The translations under genes and the position numbers were made by a program. A stretch of DNA of 20,798 nucleotides from the NCBI GenBank assembly GCA_036746235.1, contig DAIOEN010000128.1, positions 1 to 20,798 on the forward strand. Direction: 5' to 3'. Every line of letters begins with the position of its first letter. Positions within the stretch are counted from its first letter, which is position 1. Below the pieces are notes generated by a model. It ran no database searches, was not told where the DNA came from, and saw only the letters and a program-made list of their open reading frames with translations. The stretch is from CALARM01 sp036746235. GTDB taxonomy: Bacteria > Vulcanimicrobiota > SpSt-956 > JAKJGF01. Shown here one piece after another: positions 6,282-13,683 of the stretch.

Positions 6282-7319
6282 CTGCTGAAAATAACAAAAT
6301 TACATATTAAATTATATCTTTATTTTTTTTCTATTATTTCTATTATGGTCCTCCTCATCGGATTTATCTTTTTTTATACTATAGACAGACCTGATAAAAT
6401 AGCCGGTGATATAAAACAGTTTTTTACAGGATTATTAATGCTGTCTGTTCTATTCTCCATAGGGGCCTATCCCCTTGCCATATATCTCACAAAACCTCTG
6501 GAAAAGCTTACGAGAAAAACTGTAGAATTTTCCCTTGAAACATGCACGAATATACAGAAAGATGATATAAATAAAGACGAAGGTGACGAGATTTCAAAAT
6601 TGAACAGAGCTTTTTCATATATGGAAGACGAGCTTCGTGCCATGCTTGAAGCAAAGAAAGAGCTGATTTTATATGTTGCCCATGAACTGGGCACACCTCT
6701 TAGCAGAATAAATGTTGCAGTAGAGATTATTGAAGAACAGCTTGAAGAGGGAAAAAATCCGTCTATAAAAACAGTGCAGGATATTTCCAGAAATATTAAA
6801 GAAATGTCTGTTTTACTCAAGGAATTGCTGGATTTATCCCGTATGGATACTAAAGATTATAAGCTGGATATTAAACCTTCCGATGTAGAAAAAATTCTGG
6901 ATGAAGTAATAGAGACTTTTAAACTTATGACAGACAGAGAAAATATCTCTATAAACATCAGGAAAGAAGGACATTTACACGATGTATCTGTAGATTCTGA
7001 GAAGATATCCAGAGTTTTTTATAATATCCTTTCCAATGCAATCAAATATTCCCCCCGTGACAGTGAAATTGACATAATTTTGAAAAGAGAAGGTGAAAGC
7101 TTCTCTGTGTCTGTAAAAGATAAAGGCCAGGGTATTTTAAAAGAAAATAGAGAAAAGATTTTTGAACCTTTTTTCAGGGAAGATCCATCCAGAAACAGGA
7201 AAACAGGAGGCACAGGTCTGGGCCTTGCTATTACCCGTACAATCATAACACTTCACGGTGGTAAAATATGGGTCGAAAATCCCGGCCAGCCAGGAGCAAT
7301 TATAACATTTAAGATTTAA
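6282..7319 (+). CDS. Membrane sensor histidine kinase, probable CTG start
   Basis: About 345 residues. The order is a short cytoplasmic N-terminus (KITKLHIKLYLYF), a membrane segment (about 12-32), a very short outside loop of about 15 residues, a second segment (48-70), HAMP, then HisKA with the phospho-accepting histidine H134 in AHELGTPLSRI. The ATPase domain has NILSNAIKYS (near 249-258), DKGQGI (280-285) and GGTGLGLAI (309-317). In frame, the only ATG is at 6345. It lacks a ribosome site and falls inside the first membrane segment. CTG 6282 sits 8 nt after AGGAGG, which overlaps the end of the response regulator gene. The usual HELRTP reads HELGTP here. The tiny outside loop suggests sensing in or near the membrane. 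Confidence 0.88.
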   Translation: MLKITKLHIKLYLYFFSIISIMVLLIGFIFFYTIDRPDKIAGDIKQFFTGLLMLSVLFSIGAYPLAIYLTKPLEKLTRKTVEFSLETCTNIQKDDINKDEGDEISKLNRAFSYMEDELRAMLEAKKELILYVAHELGTPLSRINVAVEIIEEQLEEGKNPSIKTVQDISRNIKEMSVLLKELLDLSRMDTKDYKLDIKPSDVEKILDEVIETFKLMTDRENISINIRKEGHLHDVSVDSEKISRVFYNILSNAIKYSPRDSEIDIILKREGESFSVSVKDKGQGILKENREKIFEPFFREDPSRNRKTGGTGLGLAITRTIITLHGGKIWVENPGQPGAIITFKI

Positions 7320-7345
7320 ATATTTATTAGTTTAAGATGAGTTTA

Positions 7346-7354
7346 TGTTATAAT
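7346..7354 (+). promoter_or_regulatory. Extended -10 promoter of the Uma2 gene
   Basis: TGTTATAAT is a perfect -10 with the TGn extension, 20 nt before the ATG at 7374. Only a poor -35 (TTAGTT at 7327) is present, as is usual for extended -10 promoters. Confidence 0.6.
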
Positions 7355-7373
7355 ATAAGATGAGGTGATTGCA

Positions 7374-7961
7374 ATGGGACTTTTGAAAAGGAAAGATGAT
7401 CAACTATTTACATATAGAGATTATATGACCTGGCCTGATGATGAAAGATGGGAGATTATAGAAGGAGAGGCATATGATATGAGTCCAGGGGCTGGAATAC
7501 CACATCAAAGATATTTAAGACGATTGCTGACAGAATTTGAAGTGTATCTCAAAGGTAAGACCTGTGAAGTGTTTGATGCTCCATTAGATGTATTGTTATT
7601 GGAAGAAGGAGAAACAGTTGACACTGCAACAAATATAGTGCAACCAGATATTATGGTTATCTGTGATAGTAATAAATTTTTTGCAGATAAATGTTGTGTA
7701 GGTGCTCCTGATTTAGTTATAGAAATACTTTCACCATCAACAGCTTCTAAGGATATGAAGAAAAAACGATTATTATATGAGAGGTTCGGAGTAAAGGAAT
7801 ACTGGATAGTAGATCCTGTTCATAAGACTGTTATGGTGTTTAAACTGGGAGAAGATAAACTCTACGGAAAATCAATAATCTATTCATCTGAAGATAAAAT
7901 TAAAGTTGGTATATTTGAAGATCTGGAAATAGATCTGTCTATGGTGTTTGCCGGCAGGTAA
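7374..7961 (+). CDS. Uma2-family (DUF820) PD-(D/E)XK nuclease-like protein
   Basis: A 195-residue protein with the full Uma2 signature: an N-terminal YRDYMTWPDDERWEIIEGE, PDIMVICD (D92), PDLVIEILSPST (D113, E117), lysines at 126-131, then GVKEYWIVDP. These residues form the restriction-endonuclease-like metal site of the family. Uma2 proteins are abundant in cyanobacteria and similar genomes, and their biological role is unclear. ATG 7374 is 7-8 nt after an AGGTG site; an upstream GTG at 7365 overlaps that site. The TPR gene region follows 20 nt later on the same strand. Confidence 0.9.
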   Translation: MGLLKRKDDQLFTYRDYMTWPDDERWEIIEGEAYDMSPGAGIPHQRYLRRLLTEFEVYLKGKTCEVFDAPLDVLLLEEGETVDTATNIVQPDIMVICDSNKFFADKCCVGAPDLVIEILSPSTASKDMKKKRLLYERFGVKEYWIVDPVHKTVMVFKLGEDKLYGKSIIYSSEDKIKVGIFEDLEIDLSMVFAGR

Positions 7962-7981
7962 AACAAAAGAGGTATGGTGGG

Positions 7982-8122
7982 ATGCAGTTCAGATCAATAA
8001 AAGGATTTTTTAAAAAAAACAGAATCATAAAGGAGTCTCCTGATTGTATTATTCCATGGTTAATGAAGGCAGAGTGGTTAGCCAATAATTTCAGAAGTGG
8101 AAAAATCATTGAAATGCCTTGA
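7982..8122 (+). pseudogene. 5' fragment of the TPR gene, out of frame with the rest
   Basis: ATG 7982, preceded by GGTGGG, encodes 46 residues beginning MQFRSIKGFFKKNR and then stops at TGA. Its PWLMKAEWLANNF looks like helix A of a TPR unit, and helix B (EKSLKCLDKALGLDP) continues in the +1 frame at 8097. A one-base indel between about 8082 and 8100 would join the two into one gene starting at 7982. A sequencing error is an equally good explanation. Confidence 0.6.
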
Positions 8123-8825
8123 TAAGGCCCTTGGACTTGATCCTGAGAATCCTTTCATATGGTCTTTTAAAGCAAAAGTAATTGAGTCTTATAATGAGAA
8201 AGAATCCCTTAAATGTTACGATAAGGCAATAAAACTTGATCCTGAAAATGGCCGATTCTGGAGAGATAAGGGGAGATTTTTATCTGATAAAGAGAAGTAT
8301 GATGAAGCAATAAAATGTTATGAAAAATCCATAGAAATTCAGCCTGAAAATAGAGTTCAATGTATTTCTATCTTAAATGATACAGGGGGAATTTTATATT
8401 CCCCGGGCAAATATGAAGAAGCACTTAAATATTATAAAAGAGTTCTGGAACTTAATCCGGATGACGACATAGTCCTTGGGATCAGTGGTGATATCCTTGA
8501 TTCTCTTGGAAAGTATGAGGAAGCCATAACATATTATGGTAGATATTTAAAATTAAATCCCAAAAGTTTATGGTACCGGTCATCAAAGGGAAAGGCCTGC
8601 TGGAAGGCAAAGAATTATGATGAAGCCCTGAAATGTTGTTATAAGGTAATGGAACTTGATTCGAAAAATGTGGATATGCTGGTTACTAAAGGAGTTATAT
8701 TCTGCGAAGAGGGCAAATATGACGAAGCTATTAAATGTTACGATGAAGCACTGAAAATTGACCCTTCCAATAATACTGCAAAAAAGAAAAAAGAAGAGGC
8801 AATAAAAGCAAAAGAGAAAAAATAA
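8097..8825 (+). CDS. Tetratricopeptide-repeat protein (apparently lacks its N-terminus)
   Basis: The 242-residue reading contains half a TPR followed by six fuller TPR units of about 34 residues (near 18-51, 52-85, 86-123, 124-157, 158-191 and 192-225). Repeated phrases include EKYDEAIKCYEKSIEIQPEN and GKYDEAIKCYDEALKIDPSN. It ends in a lysine-rich tail. TPR arrays act as protein-protein scaffolds; no enzymatic domain is present. The GTG at 8097 has no ribosome site, falls in the middle of a TPR, and an in-frame stop lies just upstream at 8079. I therefore think translation was meant to start at 7982 in another frame. A strong hairpin terminator follows. Confidence 0.75.
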   Translation: MEKSLKCLDKALGLDPENPFIWSFKAKVIESYNEKESLKCYDKAIKLDPENGRFWRDKGRFLSDKEKYDEAIKCYEKSIEIQPENRVQCISILNDTGGILYSPGKYEEALKYYKRVLELNPDDDIVLGISGDILDSLGKYEEAITYYGRYLKLNPKSLWYRSSKGKACWKAKNYDEALKCCYKVMELDSKNVDMLVTKGVIFCEEGKYDEAIKCYDEALKIDPSNNTAKKKKEEAIKAKEKK

Positions 8826-8840
8826 TGAAATAGAAATTAA

Positions 8841-8875
8841 TAAGAAGAAGCCAGTTTTCTTATGGCTTCTTCTTA
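8841..8875 (+). terminator. Terminator after the TPR gene
   Basis: TAAGAAGAAGCCA (8841-8853) and its exact complement (8863-8875) form a 13-bp stem with a 9-nt loop, starting 15 nt after the TPR stop codon. The downstream T-run is modest. Confidence 0.75.
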
Positions 8876-8993
8876 CTTTGAGAATAAATTCTATTCTGAT
8901 TCCATTGTTACCCATCTGTTACTCGTATTTTAACCTCCCTGATTTTATATTTAGATTAACCCTAAAAAATATAATACAGAGGAGGCATATATT

Positions 8994-9410
8994 ATGCAGA
9001 GTTATAACAAAATTATTCTTGTGGGGAGACTTACAAGAGATCCTGAAATCAAATATGTAATGGGAGGTATTCCTGTAAGTAATTATGTTCTTGCCGTAAA
9101 AAGACCTTATAAGAATTCCGAAGGTACATTGGAGACAGATTTTCTGAGAGTAGCCTGCTGGAGGAAACTGGCAGAATTTTCAAAGAAATATCTTACGAAA
9201 GGCCAGCTTGTCCTTGTAGAAGGTGCTGTTCAGGAAGAGAGATATGAAAAAGACGGTCAGACCCGGTATTCTACAAAGATAAAAGCAGATCATATCGAAT
9301 TTATGAGCCCTAAAGAGAATGGGGCTACTTTTGCACCTGATAATGTGAGTGAAGAATTTGTTAAAGCCTATGATACAGGCGATTTAAATCTTGAGGAAAT
9401 ACCTTTCTAA
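8994..9410 (+). CDS. ssb: Single-stranded DNA-binding protein
   Basis: A 138-residue SSB that coats single-stranded DNA during replication and repair. The OB fold spans about residues 3-105: NKIILVGRLTRDPEIKY, TDFLRVACWRKLAEF, KGQLVLVEGAVQEERYEKDG. After a short linker the chain ends in the acidic tip LEEIPF, the equivalent of the DDIPF tail that recruits partner proteins. The linker is short compared with model SSBs. ATG 8994 has GGAGG 8 nt upstream. The gene stands alone between two terminators, rather than between rpsF and rpsR as in many bacteria, so it may be a secondary or relocated copy. TATAAT at 8970 may belong to its promoter but no good -35 was found. Confidence 0.93.
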   Translation: MQSYNKIILVGRLTRDPEIKYVMGGIPVSNYVLAVKRPYKNSEGTLETDFLRVACWRKLAEFSKKYLTKGQLVLVEGAVQEERYEKDGQTRYSTKIKADHIEFMSPKENGATFAPDNVSEEFVKAYDTGDLNLEEIPF

Positions 9411-9426
9411 TTATCACTTTAAATTT

Positions 9427-9468
9427 ATAAGGCAACAGGCACAATTTACCTGTTGCCTTATGTTTTTT
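9427..9468 (+). terminator. Terminator after ssb
   Basis: A perfect 13-bp stem (ATAAGGCAACAGG with CCTGTTGCCTTAT) and a 9-nt loop are followed by a run of six T. It begins 16 nt after the ssb stop. Confidence 0.9.
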
Positions 9469-9491
9469 ACATGGAGAACTTTATAAAAATC

Positions 9492-9520
9492 TTGCATTAC
9501 TCCTGATTTTTTATTATAAT
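9492..9520 (+). promoter_or_regulatory. Promoter of the molybdenum hydroxylase operon
   Basis: TATAAT (9515-9520) is perfect and sits 17 bp after TTGCAT (9492-9497), a poor -35. It leaves a leader of about 90 nt that contains the 7-bp repeat array at 9564. Confidence 0.5.
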
Positions 9521-9563
9521 TATTATCTACTATTTTAATGATATCAATTCGTAAATAATCCTC

Positions 9564-9591
9564 GCGTCACGCGTCACGCGTCACGCGTCAC
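9564..9591 (+). repeat. Four perfect tandem heptamers GCGTCAC
   Basis: Four exact copies of GCGTCAC run head to tail in the leader of the molybdenum hydroxylase gene, ending about 14 nt before its Shine-Dalgarno site. They are notably more GC-rich than their surroundings. Confidence 0.95.
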
Positions 9592-9618
9592 GAAATAAAA
9601 AATCTAGGAGGGACACAT

Positions 9619-11940
9619 ATGGAGTTTCAGTGTATCGGAAAATCTGTTCTCAGAACAGATGCCTATGACAAGGTTACAGGTAGAGCCAGGTTTACCGCAG
9701 ATATAAAGCTTCCGGGGATGCTTTATGCAAAAATACTCCGTGGAGAACATGGCCATGCTAAAATCATATCAATAGATACGTCAGAAGCGGAAGCCATGCC
9801 GGGAGTAAGAAAGGTTGTCACAGGCCAGGGATGTAATATACTATTCGGCGCCTGTATAAAGGATCAGCCCCCACTTGCAACTGATAAGGTGAGACATGCC
9901 GGTGAAGGTGTGGCCGCAGTTATAGCAGAAACAGAAAAAGAGGCTGAAGAAGCCGTAAAAAAAATAAAAGTTGTCTATGAACCATTGCCATATGTGACAG
10001 ACCCTCTGGAAGCAGTGGCAGAAGGTGCTCCTATCGTTCATGAAAGAAACCATGAATACGAAAGAGTTCCCGGTTTCCCTCCTGTAAAAGGAACAAATAT
10101 ATTTCATCATTATAAACTCAGAAAAGGTGATACGGAAAAAGGTTTTAAAGAATCGGAGGTAATAGTTGAAGAAGATTTTTATTATCCTCTTATAAGTCAT
10201 GTACAGATGGAACCACATGCCTGTATTTCCTGGTGGGACTCTCCGAACAGTATCCATATGTGGGCAAGCACACAGGCCCCTTTCCTGGTAAGAGAAATAG
10301 TATCTCATATGTTCCATATACCTATGGCAAATATACAGGTAGAAGCTCCATATCTCGGAGGCGGATTCGGCGGTAAATCCGATGTGGTTATAGAACCAAT
10401 GTGTGCCTATATATCCAGTTTCGTTCCCGGATATCCTGTGAAACTCGTTCTTACAAGAAAAGAAGCTTTTACAAGTTCTCTCGTAGGAAGAGGAATGAGA
10501 GGTAAAATCAAAATAGGTGCTAAAAAAGACGGGAAACTTGTCGCTATTGAAGCTTCTCATTATTATGCAGACGGTGCCTATGGTGATACGGGATGCAATG
10601 TAGTTACTGCCGCAGGTTTTGTTGCTACAGGGCCCTATGAATATGAACATTGTAAAATTGACACATACGGTGTTTATACAAACACTCCTCCTGTCGGTGC
10701 TTACCGCGGTTACGGTCATCCTGAAGCACATTTTATGACAGAAAGAACCATGAATATCCTTGCAGAAAAGCTCGGTATGACTCATCAGGAACTCATGAGA
10801 AAGAATTTCCTCTGTGACGGTAAAGAAAATGCTCTCGGACAGATTATAAGACCCGGTAACGGAGACCTCTATAAGTGTCTTCAAGAAGTCGAACATGCTC
10901 TTTATGAAAAATCTCTTCCGAAAGAAGATGAAGATTTTGTCTATGGCCGGGGAATAGCTTCTTTTATGAAAACTCCTATGATGGTTCCAAATGCTTCTTC
11001 CGGCGCTATTCTCCGAATGTGTGAAGACGGTTCGTTTAATATAAGCATAAGCGGTATTGAAATGGGCCAGGGCTGTCAGACGGTTCTTACTCAGATTGCA
11101 GCGGAAACCCTTAAGGTTCCAGTAGAGAAGATACATCTTTCCAAATATGTGGATACACAGCATTCCCCATATGACTGGCAGACAGTCGGTTCTATAACTA
11201 CATATCGTTCGGGAAATGCCATAATTCAGGCCTGCAACAGGGCTATTGAGAAAATGCTGCAGAGCGTTTCTTTAATATACCACAGACCTGTAGAGGATCT
11301 TAAATATGAAGGAGAATTTATTACTTCCAGAAGTGATTTGAACTTGAAATTTGAGACGAAAAAACTCGCCCAGTCCTATCTTGCTCCTGACGGACACGGT
11401 GTGGGAGAACAGATTACTTCTACCGGTTCTCATCTTATAAGAAATGTTCAATTCCCTGATGCCACTACAGGAAGAGGCAATTGTGCCGGTTCCTGGACCT
11501 ATGCCTGTGAAGGAGCAGAGGTGAGGATAAATAAAAAGACAGGTAATATAGATGTTCTCCATCTGGCTATTGCCATAGATCTGGGGAAGGCTCTTAATCC
11601 CGGCCTCGCACGGATTCAGATGTTAGGCGGTATGATGATGGGATACGGTGCTGCCCTTACGGAAGAACTTCTCTTTGATGATAAAGGGAGGATTAAAAAT
11701 GCAAATCTCAATCAGTATAAGATACCGAAATTATCCCATATGCCGGAGAAATTTACTGTGAAATTTGTAGAAACACCTGACGAAGGAGGCCCTTACGGCG
11801 CGAGATGTATTGCAGAACATCCCATTATAGGTATACCTCCTGCAGTATTGAATGCAATTAAAAATGCCACAGGAGTAGATTTATTTGAAATTCCTGTAAA
11901 ACCGAAGGTTTTATTGGAAAAAATGGGAGGGAATAAATAA
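9619..11940 (+). CDS. Xanthine dehydrogenase/aldehyde oxidoreductase family, molybdopterin catalytic subunit
   Basis: A 773-residue catalytic subunit of the molybdenum hydroxylase family, which inserts a water-derived oxygen into aldehydes or N-heterocycles. The first ~120 residues are the aldehyde oxidase a/b hammerhead domain (KVTGRARFTADIKLPGMLY). The molybdopterin-binding part shows YLGGGFGGKSD (246-255), GAYRGYGHPEAHFMTER (360-376), GIEMGQGCQTVLTQIAAE (479-496), and YGARCIAEHPIIGIPPA with the expected catalytic glutamate at 733. ATG 9619 has GGAGGG upstream. The 2Fe-2S subunit follows with a 1-nt overlap. No FAD subunit gene is present, so electrons must leave by another partner. The true substrate cannot be told from sequence. 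Confidence 0.92.
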   Translation: MEFQCIGKSVLRTDAYDKVTGRARFTADIKLPGMLYAKILRGEHGHAKIISIDTSEAEAMPGVRKVVTGQGCNILFGACIKDQPPLATDKVRHAGEGVAAVIAETEKEAEEAVKKIKVVYEPLPYVTDPLEAVAEGAPIVHERNHEYERVPGFPPVKGTNIFHHYKLRKGDTEKGFKESEVIVEEDFYYPLISHVQMEPHACISWWDSPNSIHMWASTQAPFLVREIVSHMFHIPMANIQVEAPYLGGGFGGKSDVVIEPMCAYISSFVPGYPVKLVLTRKEAFTSSLVGRGMRGKIKIGAKKDGKLVAIEASHYYADGAYGDTGCNVVTAAGFVATGPYEYEHCKIDTYGVYTNTPPVGAYRGYGHPEAHFMTERTMNILAEKLGMTHQELMRKNFLCDGKENALGQIIRPGNGDLYKCLQEVEHALYEKSLPKEDEDFVYGRGIASFMKTPMMVPNASSGAILRMCEDGSFNISISGIEMGQGCQTVLTQIAAETLKVPVEKIHLSKYVDTQHSPYDWQTVGSITTYRSGNAIIQACNRAIEKMLQSVSLIYHRPVEDLKYEGEFITSRSDLNLKFETKKLAQSYLAPDGHGVGEQITSTGSHLIRNVQFPDATTGRGNCAGSWTYACEGAEVRINKKTGNIDVLHLAIAIDLGKALNPGLARIQMLGGMMMGYGAALTEELLFDDKGRIKNANLNQYKIPKLSHMPEKFTVKFVETPDEGGPYGARCIAEHPIIGIPPAVLNAIKNATGVDLFEIPVKPKVLLEKMGGNK

Positions 11941-12407
11941 TGACTACTATAAGTTTAAAAGTAAACGGTAAAGATTATAAGGTTCATGTTGATGATAAGA
12001 CCATGTTACTTGATATTTTACGGGAAAAACTGAACCTGACAGGTGCTAAAAACGGCTGCGGCCAGGGCGCATGCGGCACATGCACCGTAGTAATGGATGG
12101 TGAAGCAGTAAGGAGCTGTATCGTCAAAGCTGTTAAAGCAGACGGTAAAGAAATTATCACTATTGAAGGTCTGACAGACGGTGTAACTCTTCATCCCATA
12201 CAGGATGCTTTTATTAAAGCAGGAGCAGTCCAGTGCGGTTTCTGCACTCCCGGCTATATAATGAGTCTTTATGCTCTTTTTAAGAAGAATTCTGACGCTC
12301 CCGATGAAGAAATAAAGAAAATACTGGAAAAACATCTCTGCAGGTGTACAGGTTATGAAACTATCTGGGAAGCAGCAAAACTGGCTCAGAAGATGATGAA
12401 GGCGTAA
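11940..12407 (+). CDS. 2Fe-2S subunit of the molybdenum hydroxylase
   Basis: This 155-residue protein carries two [2Fe-2S] clusters that pass electrons out of the molybdenum site. The plant-ferredoxin-type cluster uses C40, C45, C48 and C60 (GCGQGACGTC and RSC). The second uses C99, C102, C134 and C136 (QCGFCTPGY and CRCTGY). Both sets are complete and the length is typical of CoxS/XdhC-type small subunits. Its ATG overlaps the stop of the catalytic subunit (TAATG), so translation is coupled. The stop codon TAA itself lies in the first unit of a GTAATGS heptamer array. Confidence 0.95.
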   Translation: MTTISLKVNGKDYKVHVDDKTMLLDILREKLNLTGAKNGCGQGACGTCTVVMDGEAVRSCIVKAVKADGKEIITIEGLTDGVTLHPIQDAFIKAGAVQCGFCTPGYIMSLYALFKKNSDAPDEEIKKILEKHLCRCTGYETIWEAAKLAQKMMKA

Positions 12408-12431
12408 TGGGTAATGCGTAATGGGTAATGC
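12404..12431 (+). repeat. Four tandem heptamers GTAATGG/GTAATGC, overlapping a stop codon
   Basis: GTAATGG, GTAATGC, GTAATGG and GTAATGC run head to tail and the first unit supplies the TAA of the 2Fe-2S subunit gene. They are partly complementary to the second array at 12453-12480, so the pair could fold as an imperfect hairpin. Confidence 0.9.
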
Positions 12432-12452
12432 GTAAAAAAGTTAATTGCTCTC

Positions 12453-12480
12453 GCATCACGCATCACGCATTATGCATCAC
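12453..12480 (+). repeat. Four tandem heptamers GCATCAC/GCATTAT
   Basis: Units are GCATCAC, GCATCAC, GCATTAT and GCATCAC. They end 8 nt before the Shine-Dalgarno site of the M29-like gene and differ by two bases from the GCGTCAC units at 9564. Confidence 0.9.
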
Positions 12481-12504
12481 GATTTTATGGAGGTATAGTA
12501 AAAA

Positions 12505-13602
12505 ATGCGTGATCGAAGGGTTGTAAATATAGCAAATATTTTAGTGAATCATTCTGCAAGGGTTAAACCCGGAGAAGAAGTCGTTCTTACTGCGGGGCCT
12601 GAAAGTTTTCCTCTTTTAGAGGAAACGTACCTCAAGGTTATTGAAGCTGGAGGATGTCCTCTGGTAAGACTTGATTCCCTCCGTTTGATGGAAATACTCT
12701 TTCAGCATGGAAACGAAGAACAGGTAACCTTTGTTTCCAGAACAGAACTTTATGAAGCAGAACATACAGATGCAAGGATATATATATACGGACATAAAAA
12801 CACGAAAACCCTTGCCAATATTTCTCCTGCAAGACAGAGGATGAGACGTCAGGCACAGCAACCTGTAAGGGATATTCATATGAAGAAAGACAGGTGGTCT
12901 CTTACAATATTTCCTACTGATTCCTTTGCCCAGGATGCAGGCATGTCTTTATGTGATTTTGAAGATTATGTTTACAGCGCCTGTTTTGCAGATGAAGAAG
13001 ATCCTCTGGGAGAATGGAATAAACTTTACAGAAGACAGGAAGAACTTATAAAATCTATAGGTAAAGTAGGAGAAGTAAGAATTGTGGCACCTGATACCGA
13101 TCTGCGTATGTCCATAGAAGGCAGAACCTTTCATAACTGTTACGGTATTCGTAATATGCCATGTGGAGAGGTTTACAGTGCCCCTGTAGAAGAAACAGTG
13201 GAAGGACATATTTATTTCCCTCTGAGAAATGATTATCTTGACAGGGAAATGAGAGGCATTAGATTATGGTTTGAAAGAGGCAGGGTAGTTAAAGCAACTG
13301 CAGAAAAAGGGGAAGATTTTCTCCTGGAGATCTTAAAATCAGACAGAGGGGCATCTTATATCGGAGAACTTGGGTTCGGCACAAATTATAAGATAAAAAG
13401 ATTTATTCATAATATACTCTTTGATGAAAAACTCGGAGGAAGTATTCATCTTGCCCTGGGCGATTCCTATCCAGAAGTGGGCGGATTGAATAAATCATGT
13501 ATCCATATGGATTTAATACTTGATTTGAGAAAAGACGGTTATGTCACATTCGACGGAAATATGTTCCTGGAACATGGAGATATTACAAATTTTAATTATT
13601 AA
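12505..13602 (+). CDS. M29-family (thermophilic aminopeptidase-like) metalloprotein
   Basis: A 365-residue protein of the M29 aminopeptidase fold. The N-terminus has ILVNHSARVKPGEEVVL, typical of the family. The C-terminal metal-binding set is complete: E222 in NMPCGEVYSAP, E288 in IGELGFGTN, H315 in SIHLALGDSYP, Y322, H334 and D336 in IHMD. M29 enzymes are cytoplasmic metal-dependent aminopeptidases, but the same fold includes the NicX-type pyridine-ring dioxygenases. The neighbour here is a molybdenum hydroxylase pair, the enzyme class that starts N-heterocycle breakdown, so a non-peptidase role should be kept open. ATG 12505 has GGAGGT 10 nt upstream. The 97-nt gap from the upstream gene is almost all heptamer repeats, with no terminator. 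Confidence 0.85.
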   Translation: MRDRRVVNIANILVNHSARVKPGEEVVLTAGPESFPLLEETYLKVIEAGGCPLVRLDSLRLMEILFQHGNEEQVTFVSRTELYEAEHTDARIYIYGHKNTKTLANISPARQRMRRQAQQPVRDIHMKKDRWSLTIFPTDSFAQDAGMSLCDFEDYVYSACFADEEDPLGEWNKLYRRQEELIKSIGKVGEVRIVAPDTDLRMSIEGRTFHNCYGIRNMPCGEVYSAPVEETVEGHIYFPLRNDYLDREMRGIRLWFERGRVVKATAEKGEDFLLEILKSDRGASYIGELGFGTNYKIKRFIHNILFDEKLGGSIHLALGDSYPEVGGLNKSCIHMDLILDLRKDGYVTFDGNMFLEHGDITNFNY

Positions 13603-13612
13603 GGAGTAATGA

Positions 13613-13640
13613 GTGAAAAGTGAAAAGTGAAAAGTGAGTG
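13613..13640 (+). repeat. Tandem heptamers GTGAAAA (x3) plus GTGAGTG
   Basis: Three exact GTGAAAA units and one variant follow directly after the AAGGAG that ends the M29-like gene. They separate that ribosome site from the downstream kinase gene and create short closed reading frames in two of the three frames. Confidence 0.85.
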
Positions 13641-13645
13641 GAAAT

Positions 13646-13673
13646 CTGATCACTGGTTACTGATAACTGATCA
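13646..13673 (+). repeat. Degenerate tandem heptamers CTGATCA/CTGGTTA/CTGATAA
   Basis: Units are CTGATCA, CTGGTTA, CTGATAA and CTGATCA, running up to 10 nt before the likely ATG of the kinase-SUMF1 gene. The same style of CTGATAA repeat is known as short tandem repeats in cyanobacteria. Confidence 0.8.
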
Positions 13674-13683
13674 CCGAAACATT

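Noticed and set aside
8006..8020. Programmed -1 frameshift at a T6A8C slippery run in the TPR gene
   Set aside because: A -1 shift there leads into a different frame from that of the TPR repeats, and the required frame is closed by a stop at 8079.
9841..11163. 440-codon open frame opposite the molybdenum hydroxylase gene
   Set aside because: The residue composition is that of an antisense shadow and it has no recognisable motif or ribosome site; the plus strand carries all family motifs.
9564..12480. Heptamer arrays as CRISPR
   Set aside because: Units are 7 bp with no unique spacers and no cas genes nearby.
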